Assembly (NCBI RefSeq): GCF_020740795.1
Contig: NC_067283.1
Location: 57,505,966-57,569,965, forward strand
DNA: 64,000 nt
From: Apus apus
Lineage: Eukaryota > Chordata > Aves > Apodiformes > Apodidae
Reading direction: 5' to 3'
Part shown: in pieces, positions 52,401 through 61,400 of the stretch
Position numbering within the stretch: position 1 is the stretch's first letter
How the letters are laid out: the number at the start of each line of letters is the position of its first letter
Program-made: the position numbers and the translations under genes
Notes under the pieces: model-generated
Seen by the model: the letters and a program-made list of their open reading frames with translations, nothing else
What the model was told of the DNA's origin: nothing
The model's database searches: none

Positions 52401-55400
52401 TCCTGTTCCTCCTCTCATGTCTCCGTTAACAGATACTCCAACAGTAAAGTCTGCTCTCTTAATTTCTTCTCCCTCGCCCTCAGAAGTGGCAATGGGTAGA
52501 AAGATTCGCTCCTCACCTTTGAAATTTTGTACTTCCATCCCAAAGCATGCACTTCCCGTCCCGGGAAGATTTCCTCTGGTCGTAGCCAATAGTGCTGCTC
52601 CAAGTGCGCCTCGGGAGAACTCTGTGAAAATACTGGATACTATGTATCCAGAGCTATCTGCAAGGGCAAGGACACTAAGCATTCTGAAAGGCAACATTCA
52701 GCTTAACCCCTGTGGGTATTCAGACAGCCAAAGTTTGCCGGGGCCTGTGGCTCAAATAGGTGGGTTCAAAGCAATTGCATCTACATCAACTGCTTTTGTT
52801 AAAACTAAGAGCAATTTGAATTCTGATAGCAGCAAAGATCAAGACAGCGATGTGCAAAATCAGCAGTTATTTTCAGGCTCATCAAATAATCTTGAAAAAC
52901 GGACACTGTTGCCAATACCTATGCCAAGAAGTGCAAAGAGACTGAGGTTGGACAGTGAACCATCAAAGCTCGAGCCCAATAATACTGTTGCTACAGGAAA
53001 TACTAAAAATACAATCTCCGTGACGCAGGAGGCTTTCAGTGACAAATGCTGTGAAATCAGTGATTCAGCACACAGTTCCAGTTTAGAAGCATCATTACCA
53101 GTCAAGAAGGTTATTGATCCTGACTGCCAGAAAGTTTCTTTGGCACTGAAGAAAATAGCTGAGTCCTGTTTTGACTTGTTACCAGTTATTAAGGGTCATG
53201 TATATGTCAACAATACCTCAAAGATTCCAATAATGAGAGATGAAGAGAAAGAAGTTGTCTATGAATTTGGTATAAAAAACAAGGTGAGTAGCATAATTTT
53301 AAATTATTTTGTGTTTTAATAATTTAATTCTGTGCAGATTAAAAGAGTGAGAGTATGTAGCATTTGAATTCTCAATTGTTCAGGCAGTTTGCAGTGCAAA
53401 GCGTAGTCTTAAAAGTTTATCAAACATCTAAACTTGTGTAACTTAAGAGAATATAGAACTTCACAAGAAGTTACAGTTCAACAGTATCCAAGATGCAGAA
53501 CTGCATTTGTGAATACAACTGCATTCCTGATGTATGCATAAAACCACTATTTTTGCTGCATTTTTTGTAATGGGTAGCATTAACAATTGTAGGAGTTCCT
53601 CTACACATGTGAGGTTTGATTACCTTTTTTTTTTTTATTAAATAAGATAAACTGCATTGTATATACAATAGTGACATATCTTTTCATTCCATGTTTACCT
53701 TTATTACTCTACATCAGGTTGTTTAAGTGAATTGTATTAGAAAAATATTTCAATAGTTTGTTTCTCAGCACTTGCTTAATATCTGTTTTGAAAAAAATCA
53801 TTTTAATTGCCATCTTTCTCACAGATCATTTGTAGTCTGCAACAGAGTGATTCAGCAACTTCGCCCTGTTTCAGTTCATGAACATGATTATGTTATCCAC
53901 AAAAGTTGTTATCAAGTTCTTGGTTCACTTTCATTAGGAGTTGTCAAATCTGGTAACTCCATAGAAGCAAGGTTATGGCCGTGTTATGTTTCCAGGTCCA
54001 GCTGGTCGTGAGGCCGGCTGTGTGCTCCTAATAGGCACACATACACACAATAGGCACCTAGTCTTGTTCCCTTCTCTGGCTGATCGGGGTGAAAGCCTGG
54101 AAGTGGAAAATACAGATATTAGACACTCAGTATATCCAGTAGGTAACTCCTGTTCTCTCCACTTGTCACATGCAATGACAGACTTACAGACACAGAAGTG
54201 CACACACATCCCTCCAGTAACTGGTCCAGACATATGGCCTTACCTGCATCTGACTCTCAGACCCCTTTTTAGTCTTTCAGGTAGCCAGCTTGGACCTTCT
54301 GTTTCCTCATGAAGCCAACACTCAGACTCCCTGGTGTCTGCAGTTACCCAGTCTAAACCTGTGCCCTCTCCATAATCTGGGTCCTAAGCCCCCTCATAAT
54401 ACTCCTCACTTTTAGCTCTCCCTCTAAACATCCTATAGTAGGTCTTGCACAATCCCAGTCTTCTCCTTCCTTGGATCTCCTATGGAATTCCGTGTTACTA
54501 TAGACATCACCTCCTCCTCACCCCCTTCCACATGTAAGGTGATCTGGGGAGAAACTGCTCTTGAAGAATCTAGTTAAGTCTCACACATGAACACCGAGGT
54601 ATTTGTCATCCTTTGACATCTCTGGGAGTAGCCAAGTCAGAGTGCTCCATTTGCTCTAACTAGGTTGTGTTCCTCTACTTGTAATTATTTCTCTCCTCAC
54701 TTTTTCTTTAAGGGATAGTTTTTAATCACAAAGCTAAACAACATATTTAAGGAATAATACTTGTATTCTGCATCTATTTGAGGCATGTTTATTACCTAAT
54801 CACAGAATGGTAGAGGTTAGAAGGAACCTCTGGAGATCATCTAGTTCAACTCCCCTGCTAGAGAAGGATCACCTACAGTAGATCACGCAGGTGTGCATCC
54901 AGACAGGTTTTGAATGTCTTCAGCAAAGGAGACTCCACAACCTCTCTGGGCAGCCTGTTCCAGTGCTCTGTTACCCTAAGAGTAAAGAAGTGTTTCCTTA
55001 TGTTTAGGTTGAACCTCTTTTGTTCCAGTTTGTGAACATTGCCCCTTGTCCTGTCACTGGACACCACTGAGAAGACTCTGGTTCCATTCACTTGACACCC
55101 ACCCTTTAGATATTTAGAAGCATTGATGAGATCCCCACTCAATCTCATTTCCTCCAGACTAAACAGACCCAGCTCTCTCAGCCTTCCCTTGTATGGTAGA
55201 TCCTCCATTCCTCTAATCAACTTTTGTGGCCCTGCACTGGTCTTTACCCTTCATGAACCGGGGAGCCCAGAATTGGGTGCAGTATTCCGGATGTGGCCTC
55301 ACCAGGCTAGAGTAGAAGGGGAGGATAACCTCCTTCAGCTTGCTGGCCACACTCTCTTTAATGCACCCCAGGATGCTATTGTCCTTCTTTGGTGCGAGGG

Positions 55401-58400
55401 CACATTGTTGGCTCATGGTCAACCTGTTGTCCACCAGGTCCTTTTCCCCAGAGCTGCTCTCCCAACAGGTCAACCCCCAACCTGTACTGATATATGGGGC
55501 TGTTCTTCCCCAGATGCAGCACTCTATGCTGACCTGTGTTGAATTTCATTAGGTTTCTCTCCAGCCAAGTCTCCAGCCTGTCCAGATCATGCCAAATGGC
55601 AGCACAGCCTTCTGGTGTGTCAACCACTCCTCCTAGTTTTGTGTCATCAGCAAATGTGTGGAGGGTGCACTCTGTCCCTTTGTCCAGGTCATTGATAGAT
55701 GTATTAAATAGGGCTGGACCCAGTACTGACCCCTGGGGAACAGCACTGGACATGGGTGTCCAGCTGAACTCTGCCCCATGTTCCATAACTCTGAGCTCTG
55801 TTGATTCAGCCAGTTCCCAATCCACCTCACTGTCCAGTCGTCTTCAGTTTGGCTGTGAGGATGCTGTGGTAGATGGCATCCTCATGTTATTCTGGGAAGT
55901 TGCTGTTCTTTTTTCTTTCCCTGGTTGCCTCTGATTTACTCTTCTGCTTTTTGATATGTATGCAAACAGTATTCTTGCAAATAAGATAGTTCTTTTTACT
56001 TGTTGTACTACTGTAATGTTATCAAATATTCCCAAGCATATAATAGTCTAACAATATTTTTTTCTGCCTTGCAGCATTTAGCAGAGTCCTTGCTGTATGC
56101 TATTCTCAATAAACTCAAGGCTCAGAAGAGTGCCACACATTACAATTTCAATCAGGCTCTGTGTCGAGTCTATATAGGAGTTTGTCGACAGCTTGGAGAT
56201 TTGGAAAGAGCCCGTCTTCTCTGCTATAGCCTACTTAAAGAAGGTATAGTATGGCTTAGTGAGCTTGTATCTTAAATATGCTGTGTATCTTTGCTGTACC
56301 ATTCCAGAATGATTATGTCTGTAAAAACATACACACAAAAATCTGGTGAAAGGGACGTTTTCCTTACAACTTTGTTATATAGGGCAGAAGTGTAGACTAA
56401 ATACTCTATTTAGGATCCTCTGATCTTTGATTTTTGCCCCACCATCTCCATAATGATAATGTGATTCCAGGGATTTCTGTACTTTTTTGCTTACTAGTAT
56501 TTTCTTATTTTAACTGAGTGAGCACAAGCAAGTGTAATTTAAAAACATGTACTGGCTTAAAATAGCATCAGGTACTGGACAATACCTGGATCAAAACCAG
56601 TGCATTTGTACATGTCCTCCTTAAAGTTTTTACTATTTTCCATTGTCCAAAGTCTCACTTGGTTAAGAAGTTTTTTCATTTTGGATCCTTCCTCTCCCCC
56701 CTTTTGTTCACAGTAACACAGGTAATACATACATACATACATACATACATACATACATACATACATACATACATACATACCATCACTGTACTAAATTCAG
56801 AGAGTCTGCCTTAGTGCTGTAAGGACTTCACTTAGTTTGAAAATACTGAGCCATCCAGAGTTCAGAACAGACTGGCATCTCTGTATAAAATTAAAATTTG
56901 AGAGCACTGATGAGCAAAATGCTGCAACCACCAGTTAATGGTTTAGTGATTATCTTCCATATAACATCCCTTTCTTTTTTCCTTTATTAAATCTTATTAG
57001 GGATTTTCTTTTCTTTTTTTTCTTTTAATTATCTTTTTGTTGTTGGGTTTGAATATTTTTAGTTGCATTTTTTGCATGGGTTCTTTTTGGAATTCCTGTT
57101 TAGTTATTTGCTTTTCTGTCCTTCATGCAGTCTGTCATAACTCTCATTTTTTTTAATGTTAATATTTTTAATACTGCACCATGCCAGAAACTAGTACTTG
57201 TCAGGTATTTTTCTTAGTCTAAATTAACAATTAAGCCTCTTGTTTTGCAGTACCTTGGCACTGTGTTTGTGGACTCTTGCAAATATTAAAACATTCCCCT
57301 TTTTTTTCCTTTGTTGTTCTGGATAAGATCCAAACTTCAGTAGCTAAATGCAGACTTTTGTTGAACTGATGTCCTATTCTATACTTTGAATTGCATTAGT
57401 TTCTGTTGTGGTTGTTTTATGGTGGGTTTTTTTGAGTGTGAACAGCTGTCAACATATCTGAATTTGTTTATTTTTATTACAATGCCTTAATTTTAAGGTT
57501 TTGTCTTTTGTATAGTTTCACCTATTAACTCCCATCAGAATGATGGCAATGCAAATGTGAGCTTACTTGTCAGCTACACAATTGACAAGTTACTATGAAC
57601 AGAGTCAGTACTACCTCACTGGACTTGCATCATCTGTTTTCTTGACTTCTTGTCTGTGCTTTTTTGTTCTGTTCTCCTTTCAGGTATTCTCCCTTAAATT
57701 ACTATACATGAGATGTTACCTTTCTTTGGCTGTTTTTCCTTTTACCCCTCCTCTCTTCCCCATCCATTTTTCTTTTTTTTGTTCCATCTTTTCTTACTCA
57801 TCACTGAGAGTGTCTTTTAAGTTTTCCAAATTTGCAGGCAGCAATTCAGGTTGCTGCATGTAGATAATTGTAATTTAGCAGCAGTCCTTGTTCTGACAAA
57901 AAAACCCAACAAGTTCATTTTTATGTGATGAGTTGCTTCAGAGTAGAAAAGGTCCATCCAGGACGCTAGATGGAACTCTGCAAGTTCTTTATGCTTGGAC
58001 TCCAGTAAAGCTGCTTGATTTGATGCATTTTCATATGCTCTCTAGTTCTTAAGATCCTTCTACAAATGTAGAAGTTATGCTGGAGTGAAGAAGGAAGAAA
58101 TATTTAGCTTTTCAGTTTTCATTGTTGTTTTTTTTTTGTAGTTTTTTATAGTTGTAATAGTGTTTCAGACATATGTATTGCATTTCATCCATGAAAGTAA
58201 CATCTACTTCTTGCTTATTCCAATGTCCTTTGTATTGCTTTCAGTCTACACACTTGTGTTTTATCTTAATATTTTGACTTGAAGATCTCTGCTTTGGTGT
58301 TCAGGATGGTCTGATAGATTTCCTTTAATCTCAGAACTGAGATGGGCTAGTATGACTCTCCTTCCCTGGGCTGCAGTTCTTATGTGACTTCTGTGCCTTC

Positions 58401-61400
58401 TTTTCTAGTTATCTTGCTGAACATTGTACTAGCTTTTAATGCCCAATTATATATTGTTTTGTTTTTAAATGTTAAAAATTTCCTTTGTTTTCTTTTTTTT
58501 CTTAGACTTCCCAGAATCAGAAAAATTGGTTTTATTTATCACAAATGTATGGTCTGACATATTTGTCTTCCAAGGTGCAATTAACAAAGCTATGCAATTA
58601 GTTATCAGGCAGAGTGCAAACAAGGAGATGCTGGCCTGTTTGAGTGTTTACCTCAACTGGGAACAGGTAATGTCTGCTTTCATTGTCAGTATTGGCTTTT
58701 GTGTGCATTGGCTGCTTTGCTGGCTGCATCAAATCAAGCAGCTGACTTATGTTTAAGGGTATGAAGGTACCCTGCAAATCTTGTAGAGAGTCTGTACAAT
58801 TGCACTACTGCTGCTTCAGGCCTTTTTCCTCCGCTTGTCTAGACCCTACAAAAACACTAATTCCTCTATTAAACATTTAAACTAAAGATTGTTTTTAAAC
58901 GTTGAATGGAGTGTTCTTGGACTGGAGAATTCTGTCCTATGAAACTGTGGTTGATGTTCTTTGAGGTGGGTTTTTTCTGTTTTGTTGGGGTTTTTTGATA
59001 TGTATTGGGCTTGCCTGTTTTTTGTAGTTCTCTGTTAATTACCACAGTTAATATCAAGACGAGCCTGTCTCATTTTACTCATGATCTTTCATACCTGATC
59101 AGATTATAAATACCCATTTATCACCAAGAAAATATCAGCCAGTTAATTTCATAAGCAGCTGGCATATCAGTACGGAACTGCAGTGATGGCAGAAGGATAA
59201 CCTATATTAAGGACCTAAGGACTTTTTAGATTTGACTTCAAGTCTTTGAGCCCTTGGGTGAGTCATGTAATATCTGTTAGTTTTCAGCAGGCACATAGTA
59301 CCATCCTGAAAAGGACATTGCAAAGAGTAAAAATTGGAACACATTTGATAGCAGTAGAAGCAAATTTTATAACATGCAGGTGGAAAGCTGGAAGTAATTT
59401 GCTTCTGGAGAAGTTTGTGTAACAGACTAAAGTGTTTGTTTGAATGCTAGGGTCCTGGTAGTTTTGAAAACCCCCTACTAATGCCAGACTTGCTGTACTA
59501 TTGAAAGTACTTGCTTGGAAACTAGGCCCCTAATGAACAACAAACAGTAGCATCAGAAAATCATGTAAACAAATAAACCCCAAGGAGACCTTAGAAAGTG
59601 ATCAGGATTAGTCTAATTTTCTTGCATTGGAGAAAAGTCTTCAAAGCTTCATTGATAGAAACAAAAATCCCCAAATTGTAGTAGGGGAGAATACAGTGGG
59701 TGTAGGATGTGTGGTTTTAGTTGGGTGGGTTTTTCTCCCAAACTCTCCTTTTAAAAAAAGAATCAAGGAAATTACTCAGTATTTGAAGATTTTAGTCTAT
59801 GTATTCTTTGTGTTAAGTCAAACCCAACGTTGAATTTATGGTGTAAGATGTTCTGGACAGTCAGAATCAAATATAGGTAAAGAGTTTGGTTGTGGATTTA
59901 TATCTTCTCATGCATTAAGCTAATCACCTTCTAAAATTCCAGAGTTCCTCTTTAGATGCTGGTATTATGGTCTCAAACCTGCTTTTAGAAATGCAGTCAT
60001 GTCCAAAAGTAGAATTTCAATGGAGTGAGCAATATGGAGAAGATCTAAGTCAAGATGCTTGGCAGTACATATTTGCTGTGGATCTACTGTGCTCTCACCT
60101 GAAGTGGAACTGGACACATGACAATGTTATAAGGTATTGTGGCAAGCAGTTATTTCAAATGTTGGCAAGCAGTTCTTTCAGATGTTTTCTGATATGGTGT
60201 TTTTGTGGTTAGTTTTGCTTTTGGGTGTTTTTTTTTTTGTTTGTTTCCCCTCCCTGCCCCCAAATATGAGACATTATAACTTAGTTTTTAACATAATAAA
60301 ACACTCAAAAAGGAGGGTATTATAACCTGATGAGACCTAGACTGCTGTGTTTGTGTGGCTTATTTTAAGATGGAATGAGTGATCAATGAGTAAATGGAGG
60401 ATTTTATGGTACTGGTCCAAGAAATTAACCCTGTTTGAACTGTTCTAATAAAGAATGTATGGACAATTGTGAAAGGTTTTGAGGTAGATTGTTTGTCAAT
60501 GAAGCAGAATTATTGTCTTCCTCTGAACTTAATTGTTTAATTCCCCTCTGCCCCATCATGAGAAAGTGAGGGTAGTACTTCTGACATGTGAATAGCACCC
60601 CTTCAGTGCTGGAAGTGAAATGTAACCATGCTCATTAGTGTACTATCCTGATTTAAGTCTGATTTTAATTCTAAAATCATTATACAACTTCGATGCAATG
60701 TCTTAATTTTCCTTTGTACCCTATAATCCAGTGCATGGACCTCTACCATACTCAACTTTGTTTGAAACACTTCATTTTGATATCCACATTGATATAGTAG
60801 CCCCTGTTTTCTATGTAGAGGTTACATAACCTAGTAGAATCTCCAAAATCACATATGGCATTTGTTTACCTATGGCAGTAAGTAGATGTCAATAATTTAA
60901 AATCATCAGTCAGATACACAACTTCCATGCTTTCAAATAGTAAAGAAGGTATTTTTAGTTAAATACTTACAAAATTAATTAAAATCACCTTCAGTGAAAG
61001 GTATGTTACTGTACCTAAAGCTATATGGAATTGATTGTGCTGATAATGGGTAACTGGTCTATAAGCATCATTTTAAAGATTAAAAAAAATTCTTATCTCA
61101 GGTCCTTTCAGATTTTAAAAAAAAGCATCAGAACCTACTTGTAACGTGCAAACTGTGGGTTTTCAGTCCTATGAGAAGCTTGCATAAGATAAGATCTCAG
61201 CATGACATGTGAAAGTAACATGACTTTGTAAACATCTACTAAGTCAAGTGAATAAGTTCTTGAGAGGCAGAATGTTGCAGATTAACGGAAGATCATAGAA
61301 TCATAGAACTATTCAGGTTGGAAAAGACCCTTGGGTCCAATAAGGATATTCTGAACAGGATGAGTCCTCCAAAAAGTTAGCTTTGATTGTTCAGGTTTAA

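Larger units (their letters stand above)
53284..56074. other. ICE1 intron 13
   Basis: GTGAGT...CTTGCAG intron of 2.8 kb. It holds a candidate cryptic exon (53,825-53,952), an unassigned CT-rich block (about 54,000-54,740) and a minus-strand CR1 (54,800-55,835). Confidence 0.85.

Noticed and set aside
56557..56778. Minus-strand frame starting with repeated MYVC units
   Set aside because: It is a translation of the ATAC microsatellite.
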